DNA of 64,000 nt, taken from positions 10,212,601 through 10,276,600 of the forward strand of contig OZ014413.1 of NCBI GenBank assembly GCA_963965975.1, in the 5' to 3' direction. Below the pieces are notes generated by a model that saw only the letters and a list, made by a program, of their open reading frames with translations, ran no database searches and was not told the origin of the DNA. The position numbers and the translations under genes were made by a program. Below, piece after piece: positions 1 to 12,599 of this stretch. The DNA comes from Xestospongia bergquistia. Its lineage: Eukaryota > Porifera > Demospongiae > Haplosclerida > Petrosiidae. Numbering within the stretch: position 1 is the first letter of the stretch; each line of letters starts with the position of its first letter.

Positions 1-598
1 AGAAGGTGCACTAGCAGCAAAATAATCCATACTGGTATCAGTAATAACAGTATTGGTAGTAGTGGTTGTTGGTAAACTTGTTATATCAGTAGAGAGAGGT
101 GTGTAAATACCTTTACGACATTTAGCACCAATCCCAACACCCCGATAACAACATATACACAATGGAATGGCAATAAGAAGAACACATATAACTACTATAC
201 ATGCCATAACTCCTCCTATAATAGCACCGAGATTGCTACTGTTACCACCTAGAGATAAAAAAGAATTGCTAAAATTTAGACTATTAAATTACTTTTTCTA
301 TCATAATGAAGAATTTAAACAATTACAAATATTACTAAACAATTTTGAATTATGCTATTGATGCATGTGGATAGTATCAGTTGCTTTTTAAGTACATTAT
401 GTATGTAATGATTGATTTTCTTTTGTGATGCATATACATTGATTTATACATAAAAAAGTTATTAATTATTAACATGCCTGAAATAAATAAAGGGGCTATA
501 TAAAAAAGAATAGATTATAATGTAAGCTGTAGAAATATTTTATATAATATACCGTATATAGTGGTTTTATTTTTCTGGGTGTAAAATTTTGTTAACAA

Positions 599-645
<47 letters not shown>

Positions 646-2936
646 TGCTATCTATTGATCTAAACAGTAAAATACTTGATAGGTTAGCATAGAGACAGGT
701 ATCGAGTTTAGCATATGGACCACTAGTACGAGGTAAAGAGAATTCTATGGACAAAAGTCAAAAAAAGTAACACAGTCATTAATTTCTAACCACATTCCAA
801 TGAGACATCTCCATTATGAACACAATTATGATGCTCATATGATGGGCAGCTCTGACAATAAGCAAGACATTTAGTTGATGAACTAGTACATTGAACATTA
901 TCCAACCAAATTGGCTGAGAACTTAATCCATTACTATATAAAAATATAACATAATTTTAAAGATTGTATTATATAAACAAGCTTTATTGTAGATTTGTAA
1001 CTAAAACTATTAACATGCTAAGGAATACAATTCTTTTGAAGTAACTTAACTCACTAAATTGAAGTATAATCATAACGAGAATAGTCTGAATATCCCAATT
1101 GTCTACAGGCAACAGTAGCATCAGTTGCTCCAAAATTATCATGACAAACTGTTCCCCACTGTCCATTACAATAGACCTCAAGACGACCACGATTGGAGTA
1201 ATCTCCACCCACAATACGGAGTTGTCCTGAATAGGGATTGCTATTCCAAATCTTGGTTGTATCTAAATACATAATACAATTATAATAATTACTTAAATAA
1301 TATAATTATTATTACTTACAACAAACAACAAAAACGTCAAGAGAGTCATCATTACAATAAGAAGAGTATCGATAATTATAACTACACTGTAAGAGGACAA
1401 GGTAGCTACTATTTGAACAATACACATCTTCAAGTAATACAGGATTAGTGTCATTTCCAAATCTAGTCAGAGTTATAAATTTATTTAATATATGTTAGAA
1501 AATCAGATACAGTATATTAAAATATTATTTTTCTTGTTAAGTAATCTTTAAAGGTGTCAATAATGTTTTACATATACAGTTGTCAAAAGGTGAGCTGTCT
1601 GAACCTGTGAGACATGTAAAGCATTATAGATTTCCATTGACAAAGAAACCCCATTCAATTTCAGTTTATGTCATGATTAGAAGATAAACTCGTGGCTATG
1701 AGATCTCTTTAGTTTGATCTTTGAAACCTTTAGGAACTCAAGTTATTCCACTCTTATAGGGATTCAGTAACAATGTCTGCATTGCCATTGTATATTCTTA
1801 CCTTCAAATCCTACTTACAACTTTCAATTATTGCCAATATTCATCCTCTTACTATATCCAGTGACACTTTCATATAATTCTTTTATTTTTGTCTACATTC
1901 TTATATCTTTTCAATGATTGTGTGCATCTAATGAACAACACAATATCAATAATTTTCAAGTTTCTATAGAACAAGGGGCAGCAATGCCAGGCATGTATGC
2001 ACTATAGATCTTATTTATTCCTTTGTTGACACTTTTAAATGATGGCTATATAACTAAAATTATAACATATTAAAGTACTTTTGACATTGTTGATGTAACT
2101 ATAACATGACAGACATAACTTACATTGTTGTACTTCCAGCATTACCATAAATGGAGACACCAGTAAATGCCAATTGATGACATATCACATTAGCTTCATT
2201 GTAGCCAAAAGAACTATCATCACAGATATTACCCCAAGTACTACTATAGTAGATCTCCACTATACCAGATGTAAAGGCTTGGATTGTGGAATAGTAATTG
2301 TTTCTCACTAAACGAAGTGCTCCAGCACCTGAAATTAATATTAATAATGCAATTTCTAATCAAGGGGTCTTACACAAGACAGAATTGTGTACTACAAAAA
2401 TTAATAGTAATGTTCACTTCCTATCAGTGAACACTGTGGCAATTATTATGGCATTTGACACAATGTTAACTGTTACAAAGTGATTGTCACTCTTTTTGGC
2501 CATAGTATTAACTACTACAAACTGAATATAGAGCACTCTCCATTTCTTGTATGAAATTTCTCTATGATACCAAAAATTACTCACTCTAAATCTAGCTAGT
2601 ACACTGGCATAAACACGCTTTTTCGATAATGCAGAAAGAGATTTCTAATTTTAAGAGTTACAAAATCTCTATCTCTTGTTAGACCCCTTGATATCAACAC
2701 TAATTGGGTCCTCATTTTATGGCAAACACCTTAAGCTATAAAATTAAATTAACATAACATGACTAATGATTAACTTTACAAGATACACCTCAATTCATTC
2801 CTAATATTTAAACTGAGGCAATAACTAACTAACATAGTATATTGTATCTATATTGCCAACTACTAGTAGATGTACCTTGTCCATTGACAGATGAAAATAA
2901 AACAAGAAGACCTATCAAGACAACAGTAAGTTTCAT
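1..2936 (-). CDS. SRCR-domain transmembrane receptor, 3' end outside window
   Basis: Type I membrane protein with two scavenger-receptor cysteine-rich (SRCR) domains. Exon 1 (2876-2936) encodes a signal peptide, MKLTVVLIGLLVLFSSVNGQ. Exon 2 (2124-2328) opens the first SRCR domain (GALRLV... WGNICDD... NVICHQL). An exon near 1317-1465 completes it (LEDVYC, LLQCSY). An exon near 1062-1262 opens the second domain (GRLEVYCNGQWGTVCHDNFG, VACRQLGYSD) and one near 793-935 completes it (IWLDNVQC). The last exon seen (1-238) carries one hydrophobic helix (GAIIGGVMACIVVICVLLIA) and a Thr/Ser-rich cytoplasmic tail that runs off the window. Splitting each SRCR domain over two exons is ordinary. SRCR receptors bind microbial or self ligands at the cell surface; the ligand here is unknown. 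Exon edges beyond exons 1, 2 and the last are approximate. Confidence 0.85.
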
Positions 2937-4689
2937 TATATCAGCTGTAAAGTATGATTGCGAGGCGAGTTTATGGTACCTTGCCGTTAAGGGGCCGGTC
3001 TAAGTTAATAAAAATATGTCACTAATTTAACTATATTTGAATCCATTTACTAAAGTAGTCGTTTGCTGGTTCATTTTAAAACAATTTATTGGATCATAAG
3101 ACAGTAAGTCAAAAACAAAAAATTACACAAGCTTTTTGTAAATTGCAACTGAAAGACGCTTCAAAACACTGCATGAAAAGGAACATTAATACTTGAGGAT
3201 ATATTATGAATGTATGCATGTAATATATGGTATTTGTTCAGATATGATATATATATGACTAATTGATTATATATATATATATATACTACATCTATACCCT
3301 ATAGGGTAAAGATGAGATAATTGTTTTTACGACATCCATATAATAGTTATCAAATAAATAATTATAATCATGAGGTCACTATTCATATAGTGAGGTGTAT
3401 ATCCTTCAGGTGGATAAGGGAATGCATTTTGTTAATATAAATATTTATCTTCATTTGGTTAATAATCACAATTGGTTTATAAATTTCGAACATTTTATAA
3501 CAATGAACTATTATTAAACTATCCTTTAACAACTTCGGACAGGAGAAGATGACACTAAAGAAGATCCCAAAACTATTGTATTCACTTGCCGTTATCATTT
3601 TGCAAATTTTTGCTCTATCATTAAGAGTATTTTGGGAGAAATTCATGTTTGAGGTAGCATTTACTGATACAGACCGCTATGATCATTCATCAAAAGCTTT
3701 GTAGTAAGATATTTGTATAATCATTGTTCAGAATCTGTACTGATCAAGACAATTCAAACTCAATAGTATGATTATATTCTTTTCTAAATTTTCTATGTTG
3801 TATAGCAGAGTAGGTCCTATAAAAGTATCTATGAAAACAAAGAAGAGTTGGATCTGTAATAAACATCTGAACTAGCTGATTATGACTTACTTCATATCTA
3901 AGTCATTTGTGTTGAGACTGTGACACCATTCTGGCTCAAATCATACAATTTCATCTAATACAGTAAAATTATTGGTTTAACAAACTTAATTTATTAAAAT
4001 CCATTCTGTACAATATAAAAAGAGTGCTATATATCTTCAATTCATATAGTGACAGCCCCTGGCCCAGCATCTTATTATGACTAAGAAAGAAAATATTAGT
4101 TCTAATATTACATAACAGTCAATTCCAAAACAGTATATGATTTTAATTTTGCACCAAATAATTTAGCTATATACAACGTATATAAACTACATGCTGGTTA
4201 AATTAACCTCTTCTGATCGATCGATATATAGTAAGTACTAGTCGTTGATAATTGGAACAGTTTGAATGAAAAGAAGTTAAGGTAAAAATATCTGAATTTT
4301 TTTTTTAGCTTTTTTTGATGCAATCATGTGAAGATACTTGTTCTAACAATTGGTCATGCTTTAAAAATCTTTTTAAACCCTAGTACTTTGCAGAAATGTA
4401 ATTTGATTCCTTAATATCTGCAATGTTTGGAGACGTCAAATATTAAAGAACCTAGCGGGCTGAAACTTTTGAAAATTAAAGATGAAGTCAATTACTACAA
4501 TTTTACAGATGGATTTATTTCTACAAAAAAATTTGACATTTTTACAAAGCTATAAACCTTGCTTACTTTAATCACTATTATTATTATATGTTATACAAAT
4601 CGTACAAAGAAATGTATTCGTAAAAGTACTAACTATTGATCATTTTTGTTCTTGAACTTGTCAGCAGGTTGTTACATTATCTATAGGAT
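2937..4689. other. AT-rich intergenic region
   Basis: Upstream of the SRCR gene. It holds short TA microsatellites near 3,245-3,290 and scattered short open frames without family features. I see no gene here. Confidence 0.5.
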
Positions 4690-5840
4690 CAAAAATCACA
4701 ACAACAAGTGCAAATAGTTCTACCAGACCTTGTCTTCAGATCTCCTTAAACAACTACATCTTACTTACTTAAGTACATTTTTCATATATCTAATGTGACC
4801 AGATATATACTTTCCCTATAATGTATGATAAAAGACTAATAATTGATACAACATAAATAATCAGTGAACTATAAATGGATTTGAAATATACTTTGTTATG
4901 TAAACATGATTTACATGAACTGTAACCAATTCATTGACATGTTAAAAAGTAAAGATATAAGATGTCTCATTAGTTATAACATTGATTGGACCTGGCACAA
5001 ACAAGTATAAGTATAGTGTGCATTATGATATTAGAATAAGTTAACTTTGTTGTCTATCACATTTAAAATGTTTATCTACATATTCATGTCTCTACTCTAT
5101 TCATATTTATTATACTATGCATTATTGAAATATATGGGTGGGGTTTAGTGGTTGACCACACATTTGTAATAAAGTGAATGACATCCATACACTCCTCATT
5201 TTGAGATGCCTAATATGATAAGACAAGACTCATACCTATGTCATGGATTAAGTATGAGACTGCTGACCTTAGTATTCATTACAAATTACAAATTTACTCC
5301 AGTCCATTTTATTAGCACAACACCCTTCTCTTTTGAAATCAACTTTCTGTTTTAATACCAGATAACCTAAGTGTTAATACAATGATATATTATATGTGTA
5401 CTTGTTAAGGAATAGTACTTACACTGACATCAAAACAATACTAGTGAGTGGATGGACTTTTATTATTGCACTTGCATTTATCATAGACTACATAAAATCA
5501 ATCTTCTGGTGGTGGGACTTTATATGGCTACACTACATACTTATGACTAGACATACGTATACGCAGTGTAGAGCCTCGCGTCAGATTGCAGCAAAAGGTC
5601 GTGGAGCTAGTGCAGTAACATTCCTAAGCGTTACATTGAAGCACGTGAGCATACGTTTGCGCGTTGCGCTGAAATAATTGCATTCTCAAGCGTGACACAT
5701 ACATACATACATACATACAATACATACAAACTATCTGCGAGATGCGATGCACGATTATTTGCCTCGCGCTAAGGCGCTCGGCAATTACTTATAGCAAACT
5801 AAATTAATATATATTGTAGTATTATATGTACTTTGAATCC
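4690..5840. repeat. Copy 1 of the IFT172 3'-flank module
   Basis: Non-coding module beginning near TTCTACCAGACCTTGTCTTC and ending at the IFT172-like exons. Further copies lie at about 7,090-7,930, 12,600-13,020 (3' half only) and 13,940-14,810, recognisable by long shared stretches (AATAAAGTGAATGACATCCA; GTCATGGATTAAGTA). This copy carries about 235 extra GC-rich bases at 5,552-5,788, absent from the 13.9 kb copy. Confidence 0.85.
5552..5788. mobile_element. GC-rich insertion in one duplicate copy (possible short mobile element)
   Basis: Against the copy near 14,770, where CTTATGA runs straight into TTACTTATAG, this copy is interrupted by about 235 bp rich in CG dinucleotides, including a CATA tetranucleotide run at 5,697-5,719. 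At most one or two bases are shared at the junctions, so no clear target-site duplication is visible. No coding capacity. Class unknown; a SINE- or MITE-like insertion is an inference. Confidence 0.45.
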
Positions 5841-6246
5841 TGACCTGTTATAATACAGGGTAATGATACTACTCCAATATGAAGAGAAGTAAGAGATGCT
5901 ACATAAGTCTGTCTCTCCTCATCTAATGGTAAGGTCTGCTCCACCTATAAAGAAAGAATGAAAAAGAGAAGTGATGAGTATAAAATGATATTCTTACTCG
6001 TTTGTCCATTGAGAGAGCAAGTACCCATTCCTTGATCTCTTCTCTCTTATCCTCCTGTAGGAAAATATATACACTCATTCTCATTCCTAATATAGTCTTA
6101 TTCCCAATCTAATATTGTCAAAACATAGGAATGAGTTTTTACTCACTGGCATATAAGGTTGATCTGGTAATGATATTTCAAAAGGTATATCAGTGTCCAT
6201 AAAATCAGTATTGTCTAACATATCAAGAGAGCCTTCTTCAATAGCC

Positions 6247-6298
<52 letters not shown>

Positions 6299-6480
6299 AA
6301 AGCTAGTATTCTTTCTTCAATTACTTACTTCACTCAAATCCAAGAAACAATTAAAGAACATTTCTTTCATTACCAACAGCCTACAATGATAATGCACATG
6401 TACATATACCAGTATATTGTTAGTACATTCTCTATCTCACATTGTACTACTCACCTTGCAATAATTATTAGTTCTATAGG
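5840..6480 (-). pseudogene. Duplicated IFT172 C-terminal exons, copy A (pseudogene)
   Basis: Near copy of the IFT172 exons at 14,811-15,440, encoding the regions [28 protein letters not shown] and the NRFLDL segment. The exon near 6,330-6,380 differs from the intact copy by a small indel (ATTAAAGAACATTTCTTTC against ATTAAAGAATATAAAGGCC) that breaks the frame. The next exon is cut after about ten bases and joins unrelated sequence at about 6,466. A (GA)n run lies inside it at 6,247-6,290. It cannot encode a working tail. Confidence 0.85.
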
Positions 6481-6756
6481 AGGTCTAAACTAAATTAAGT
6501 AAATGAGTTTTCCTTGTGTACAGCCATTCAAAATAACCACAAAGTATGTAAAAGGTTTCATACAACATATTAATTATGATATATTATGATCTAATGATGT
6601 AAGGCTTATATGTAAACATGATAATAATAATAGGGGATTACATTAAAACATAAAACAGTAATTATAATACACACGTAAACAAAGCAATAGAAAATGACAA
6701 GTAAACATAAAATGACATGTAACATAACACAGTACATGTAAACATCAATCACATGT
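6466..6756. repeat. Module H, copy 1
   Basis: About 290 bp starting TTAGTTCTATAGGAGGTCTA and closely matching 7,949-8,235. Its first bases also match IFT172 intron sequence near 15,700. Non-coding. Confidence 0.8.
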
Positions 6757-6830
6757 AAAAAACATAGAAAAGTACTTGTAAACATAACATTACATGCAAA
6801 CAGAATAACAGAAAGTACATATAAACTTGT

Positions 6831-7090
6831 TACTAGTGCTAACATAAGAAGGAAGTATAGTTTACATTGTGTATATACAGATGGTTATTGTCTAATGAGA
6901 CATTGCAAAGAGTGTCATAACTTTGACAATCAACTAATGACTTGTCATTAATTATATTAATAACTAGAACAAAGTGGAGTTTACTAAACTTATTAATACC
7001 TCATGTCCTCATCATTTAATAAATACAATGAAAATGACTATAGATTATTAAATTAACTAATCCATTTTACAGTGTAAGCTCCTATCTGTA
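6831..7090. repeat. Module G, copy 1
   Basis: About 260 bp (TACTAGTGCTAACATAAGAA onward) closely matching 13,680-13,945. In both places it immediately precedes a copy of the flank module, so G plus flank was duplicated as a unit. Confidence 0.8.
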
Positions 7091-7930
7091 TGCATATTGT
7101 TCTACCAGATCTTGTCTTCAGATCTCCTTGAACAACTACATTTTACTTAAGTACATTTTTCATATGTCTAATGTGATCAGGTGTACAAGAATTCGAAAAG
7201 TACTTTCCCTATAGCAGTATGATAAAAGACTAATTCACATAACATAAATAATCTATGACTATAAATGGATTTGGAATATACTTTGTTTATGTAAACATGA
7301 TTCTACATGAACTGAAACCAATTCATTGACATGTTAAAAAGTAAAGATATAAGATGTCTCATTAATTATAACATTGATTTGGGCCTGGCACAAACAAGTA
7401 TAAGGATAGTGTGTATTATATGGTATTAGAATAAGCTCTCTTTGTTGTGTATCACATTTAGAATGTTTATCTACATATTCATTTCTCTATATTATTCATA
7501 TTTATTATACTATGTATTATTGAAATTGTATGGGTGGGGTTAGTCATTGTCAACACCACTTTGTAATAAAGTGAATGACGTCCATACATTCCTCATTTTG
7601 AGATACTTAATATAATAAGACTTATGTCATGGATTAAGTACGAGACTGTTAACATTTGTATTCATAACAAATTTACTCCAGTCCATTTTTATTAGCACAA
7701 CATTCTCCTCTCTTGAAATCAAATTTTAGTAATATATAACCTAAGTATTAATACAATGATATATTATATGTGTATTTGTTAAGTACACATTGATATCAAA
7801 TGTAAATAGTGAGTGAATGGACTTTTATTATTGTTTATCATGAACTATACAAATTGATCTTGAGGGTGGGTCTTTATATATTACTTATAGCAAACTAAAT
7901 GTATACATTCTAGCATCTCTAAAATGTTAA
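7090..7930. repeat. Copy 2 of the IFT172 3'-flank module
   Basis: Matches 4,690-5,550 with scattered substitutions and small indels. It is truncated before any IFT172 exon and joined to module H. Confidence 0.8.
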
Positions 7931-7948
7931 TACAATCTTAAGTAGTTA

Positions 7949-8235
7949 TTAGTTCTATAGGAGGTCTAAACTAAATTAAGGAAATGAGTTTTCCTTGTGT
8001 ACAGCCATTCAAAATAACCACAAAGTATGTAAAAGGTTTCATACAACATAATTATGATATATTATGATCTAATGATGTAAGGCTTACATGCAAACATGAT
8101 AATAATAATAGGGGATTACAATAAAACATAAAACAGTAATTATAATACACATGTAAACAAAGCAATAGAAAATGACAAGTAAACATAAAATGACATGTAA
8201 CATAACACAGTTCATGTAACTATCAATCACATGTA
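7949..8235. repeat. Module H, copy 2
   Basis: Near-identical to 6,466-6,756. It ends just short of the membrane-protein gene, marking the right edge of this duplication block. Confidence 0.8.
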
Positions 8236-8318
8236 TACTTGTATATCTCTTTCAATTAGTAATGAAATTCATATAGTCAATACATATAATCACATATGTA
8301 GCATATATTAGAGAATAT

Positions 8319-9221
8319 TCAAGTTGGATGTTGTGTAGACAGAGGTGTTGATTCATTAGCACTGTTGGCATTGCCATTAGGATTGACACGGACTTCAGCA
8401 TTCGGATCATCTATTTTTGCAAAATTCCCTAATGACATCATTAACACTGTTAGTGAAATGAGATATACTCCAATTGCTGATGAAATTACTGCGGATGTAG
8501 GGTTTTCATCAAAAACGAAAGTAGCATAAACCACAAAAACTGCAATTTCAATGAACATAATAAAAATGATTAAGAAATAATACACACACATTTTCCATTT
8601 ATTGTCAATCACTCCAGCTTTAATTTTAAGGATCATACGAGGTATAAAAGTAATTCCAAATGATAACAAAATATATGTACCTCCGGTAGCTCCAGCAGCA
8701 GACCTCCAGTCAAAAATTAACCTGTAACATTCTATTAATTGATCATGGCGCAGTTCGTCTGAATTTGAACAATTGATAGGGTTACCAAATGATGAATTAT
8801 AACAAATCATATTTGGTATATTGGTGTTGTATGGACATCCATAAGATACTTCGAATAAGAAATTATCCCAGAATATGATAGCCAACACTAGAAACATTTC
8901 TAAAACGATTAGGGTGAAAGCATAAACAGCATAGTTTGTAACTTCATAACCATAAAAAACGGTTTTGGGATAGTTTTCTGAATCATCCTTTCCTGGTTTA
9001 AATGCTTTCTCAAGTACCATACGTACTAATTTATGCAGATATTTGGTCAGACATTGAACGTACCTATTCGAAAGAGATGTTCCACGATTACGGAGAAACG
9101 GACTAACGAACAAGAGTTGCAAAACAAACAAACAGATAGAGTGAGGAACCATTATCATACATGCAAGTATAATTATTGGCACATTGTAAAGATCCCAATA
9201 CGAGTGATAGCTTCTAAGCAT
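8319..9221 (-). CDS. Unrecognised multipass membrane protein, 300 aa, single exon
   Basis: One uninterrupted frame with five or so hydrophobic helices: about residues 14-39 (VPIIILACMIMVPHSICLFV), 97-122 (YAFTLIVLEMFLVLAIIF), 183-200 (TYILLSFGITFIP), 211-235 (YYFLIIFIMFIEIAVFVVYA) and 246-266 (VISSAIGVYLISLTVLMMSL). Between helices 2 and 3 lies a loop with several cysteines and Asn-Xaa-Ser sites (YNSSFG, NCSNSD), which suggests an extracellular, disulphide-bonded, glycosylated loop. The tail is polar and Asn/Ser-rich. I do not recognise the family. It sits intact between decayed duplicate modules. A GC-richer stretch upstream (9,240-9,280) may be its promoter. Confidence 0.7.
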   Translation of the reverse strand: MLRSYHSYWDLYNVPIIILACMIMVPHSICLFVLQLLFVSPFLRNRGTSLSNRYVQCLTKYLHKLVRMVLEKAFKPGKDDSENYPKTVFYGYEVTNYAVYAFTLIVLEMFLVLAIIFWDNFLFEVSYGCPYNTNIPNMICYNSSFGNPINCSNSDELRHDQLIECYRLIFDWRSAAGATGGTYILLSFGITFIPRMILKIKAGVIDNKWKMCVYYFLIIFIMFIEIAVFVVYATFVFDENPTSAVISSAIGVYLISLTVLMMSLGNFAKIDDPNAEVRVNPNGNANSANESTPLSTQHPT

Positions 9222-9419
9222 TGTTTGAGTTTACGATGAATCCAACAACGCTGCCGTCGACGTGTCTTGTCACGCAATTTATAGTATTTTTTTATTTGCC
9301 CCACCTTTGTGACGTAAGTCACATGATGTGTAACTTAATTGTATCAAAGTGCACAGAAAGAGATTCTCATTGGGCCTTTGTTATTGATTTGTATACATAA
9401 TTATACATACATTACATAT

Positions 9420-9620
9420 GTAGGTTGTTATGTACATGACTTTGTCTTCTTATTCCCTTAAGTAATTATATCATTTAATATACTATTCCTATAGCCAGTG
9501 GGCAGACTTACAGAAAAAATACTTTCTTTGTATTAGTATTACAAAAGACTAACTAGTACAATAATATAAACATATAAAAAGTACAACATATAAAATAATC
9601 TGTGAACTGCTAAAATGAAT
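9420..9620. repeat. Diverged short copy of the flank module
   Basis: Contains recognisable pieces of the module (ACTTTGTCTTCTTATTCCCT, CAGAAAAAATACTTTC, ACAAAAGACTAACTAGT). More diverged than the copies at 4.7, 7.1 and 13.9 kb. Confidence 0.5.
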
Positions 9621-9829
9621 GGTTCCTTTATCAAAGTGACTAATTGATATATATGTAGTCTAGGAAACGTCCCAGAGTGCCTAATCCCAGAATGTCTAAC
9701 AGGTGATAACTGAGTGATAACGAATTGGTTGTAATTAGTTATTTAAAAATCAAATGAAACAACGCAATGTCTAATTGCAGAAATGTATGATTCAATACTT
9801 CTATTTCCATTAGTAAGTTCATCTTTAAG

Positions 9830-10380
9830 TAATTTTGTCTTCTCTTATCTTTGGACTATCTTTTGTCTTTTAGCCTTTTGAATCCTCCTGCCTGTAGCTG
9901 TAAAATAGTGACTTCAGTAGCAATTTGTTCTTTTTGAAAAAGCTCAAGCACTTCATAGAAATTAGGGTGTGCCTTTCTCACAATTCTTTTTAACCTATTG
10001 TGCCATCCTTCTAAATGATTGTTGGTTCTTGGGCCACTGTGAACAAATTAGTTCCACATACGTGGTTTAAACTGACCATTCATCCATGTTTGGTCAAAAT
10101 AGTCTGAGTAGCTCTTCATCTTGACATCATCTAGTATTTCAGTTTTTAATCCATCCCAAGCAACACGAACAAAATTGGATGGCACAAAAGCAATGGCTGC
10201 ACTCTTTTGTATAAATTGCCTGATACATCCATCTTCTTTGTACTCTTCCACTAGACCAAGACTCTGTACTTTTCTCCACAGACACTGCATAAAATGAAAG
10301 TAGCAGCCATGAACACAAGCACTGGGAAATTGAAGTTGCCATCTGCCTTCAATGTCAATGTCTTCTCGTTGCTGCAGGAG
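9830..10380 (-). pseudogene. MULE-type transposase fragment (dead)
   Basis: The minus-strand translation shows FPSACVHGCYFHFMQCLWRK, then RQFIQKSAAIAFVP, SDYFDQTWMNGQF, GPRTNNHLEGWHNRLKR and a Leu/Gln-rich end. The GCxFHFxQxxWRK block and the GPRTNNxxEGWH block are typical of the C-terminal half of MULE/Mutator-like transposases. A stop (TAA) follows MWN and interrupts the frame between the two blocks. The N-terminal catalytic part is missing and no terminal inverted repeats were found. An old element remnant inside the duplication zone. Confidence 0.75.
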
Positions 10381-10599
10381 AGATGGTAGCCGGCTTTGTC
10401 AGGGTCGATATAAGGAAGATTTAAGGCTTGGAATGTTGGAAGCTTTGAAGCGACATCTTTTTTTCAACTCAATTTTCTTTCTGTTCCTTCAGAACTTTTA
10501 CACACCTTAACTATATATATCAAAGTAACAGAAATCACACAATGCACCAAAGTAAAAGAAATATTCACTGGACCTTTGCAATTGATTTGTATGCAATAC

Positions 10600-10780
10600 A
10601 TAGAGAGTTATATACATGATCTTGTCTTCTTCTTCCTAAAACAACTACATCTTACTTAAAAATACTTTTCCCATGCCCACATGTCTCACATGACTAACCA
10701 TACAGAAAAAATACTTTCCTTGTATTGATATGACAAAAGACAAACTAGTGCAACATAAAACAATCTATACACTGTTATGA
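10600..10780. repeat. Diverged short copy of the flank module
   Basis: Shares GATCTTGTCTTCTTCTTCCT, CAACTACATCTTACTTA and ACAAAAGACAAACTAGTGCA with the module. It lies on the other side of the transposase remnant from the copy at 9,420. Confidence 0.5.
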
Positions 10781-11003
10781 TTGTTTTGGCAAATTAACTA
10801 TTAGTTATTATATATGTTATCCAAATAATGTGTCAAATTGTGAGAATACAGCAAGTATAATTAAAGTGTTTGTTATATTGTTCTTTCTGTTGTCACTAGA
10901 ATGGTCAGTGATATTTGCATGTAGCTATCAGTATATGTTTGTATGTAATAATGTATTTGTTATGATTGTTTATTAGCAACTTACTATTCCTAAAAGAAGA
11001 GAG

Positions 11004-11024
11004 TGGGGGGGGGGGGGGGGGGGG
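11004..11024. repeat. Poly-G tract
   Basis: About 20 consecutive G residues in intergenic DNA. The length is likely to be unstable or imperfectly assembled. Confidence 0.9.
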
Positions 11025-11239
11025 TATATAATAACCCACAGTTTGTATTATTATCAAAAGCTTTTGTAACAATGACCATTTGTAAATTGCTACTTGGCAT
11101 TATTATCATAACCACCTGTTGTAATTTCTGAAAATATGACAGTTGGCAGGTGTTCAGCTATTCTAGCTTAGCCATGTGTAAGAAATATGTATTTTAAATG
11201 AGTAAGATTAAATAAGTTTAGATTATCAAATGTAGAATC

Positions 11240-11500
11240 TCTACACTATTCATATTTATCATACTATATGTATTATTGAAATGGGGTTTAGTGGTTGACT
11301 ACACCACTTTGTAATAAAGTGAATGACATCCATACATTCCTCATTTGAGATGCTTAATATGAAGAGACAAGACTCATACATTAAAATTTACTCTAGTCCA
11401 TTTTATTAGTACAACGTCCTCCTCTCTTGATATCAACTTTCTGTTAATACTAAATAAACTGTGTTAATACAATGATATATGTGTGTATTTGTTAAGGAAT
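11240..11500. repeat. Truncated flank-module copy
   Basis: Matches the 3' half of the module (AATAAAGTGAATGACATCCA through TTGTTAAGGAATAG), then switches abruptly at about 11,502 into duplicated IFT172 middle exons. This is a clear duplication breakpoint. Confidence 0.75.
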
Positions 11501-11501
11501 A

Positions 11502-12260
11502 GTTTGTTGGGCATCGCTTCTTTCTAATAGAAGACTTTCAGCTTGTTTAAACTGCTTGTTTAAAATGGCTACTTTAGTTTGTACTAAATAATGATGACTC
11601 CCATCATGACCCTGGAGAAGAGGACAATGGATGAATAGATGGATGGATGGATAGGTGAATGGATAGACAAACAGCTGGGTCAATGGATGTATTGACAGAA
11701 AGATAAAGAGTTGAGTTACTGAGCTGTTCATGTACTTACAGTTTCTGCTGTGATTTGGTTTGCTAATGCATTCACATCTCTCAAGTATTTGGCTTTAGAG
11801 ACATCACCAATGGCAGCACAACATCTATAGAGACAATGTAATATAAGGAGTTAACAAAATAGCTGACCTTTCTGCCATTTTGAGTTGTCCTTCTTGCAGT
11901 GTTAGTCTAGCTAATCTTCTCCACATTGCTTTGGTCTCTTTTGTCATTTCAAGTGTTTCTAAAAACTGGAGAGTTCTTAAATGATTTCCATCATCAATAG
12001 CTATAAGAAAGAACAGAAAGTTAATGTATGTTTATGATCACAGTTCCCTCTCTTTTTAAAATTGAGTCAAAAATATCATGTTATACATATAAACATTTAA
12101 GTCTTAAGAGTTCAATTTTTCTGATCTGATATTAATAGAATCCACTGACCAGTTCCAAATTCAATCAGTCCCTCATCAAGACGATATGATATGGTCTCTA
12201 CACTACTTTGTACAATAACTTGAGTCTGTCCTCCTTGTTGTTCAACTCCTACAACTTATT
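11502..12260 (-). pseudogene. Duplicated IFT172 middle exons (pseudogene)
   Basis: Near-identical to 19,640-20,400 of IFT172, introns and GGAT-type repeat included. It covers the segments FKQAESLLLERSDAQQ and [20 protein letters not shown]. Substitutions alter conserved residues (A/T and G/R changes) and the first exon is cut after the duplication breakpoint. It lies about 3 kb beyond the 3' end of the real gene, so it cannot be part of the normal transcript. Confidence 0.85.
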
Positions 12261-12599
12261 ACATTATTACATTATTGTAGATTATAGTTATAAACATTAC
12301 AGCAGTAACCTATGAGTTGATTGAATATAGTCCAGCATTTCCTTTCATATTATCTTTTCTATACACTAAAGTAATGTACTATTAGATAAGTATATGTTAT
12401 GTTATGTGGTTTACTGAACTGTAAGTATTATATGTACAAAGGAATAAGTTAATACATTGAGTTAATGTGTCACTATGGATAAGTAAAATGTTAATTACAG
12501 TGAATTAGGTGCCCAATAGCAGTGAATTAAAATGTTTTCACATCCTTCACAGACAGACATCCATGTTTATTCTATTACTCTTTAAATGTCTTTTTACTC

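Noticed and set aside
600-642. TA dinucleotide run read as a Tyr-Ile repeat protein
   Set aside because: Simple microsatellite; the translation is an artefact.
5396-5677. 93-codon frame in flank module copy 1
   Set aside because: It runs across the junction of the module and the GC-rich insertion, and the other module copies do not keep it open.
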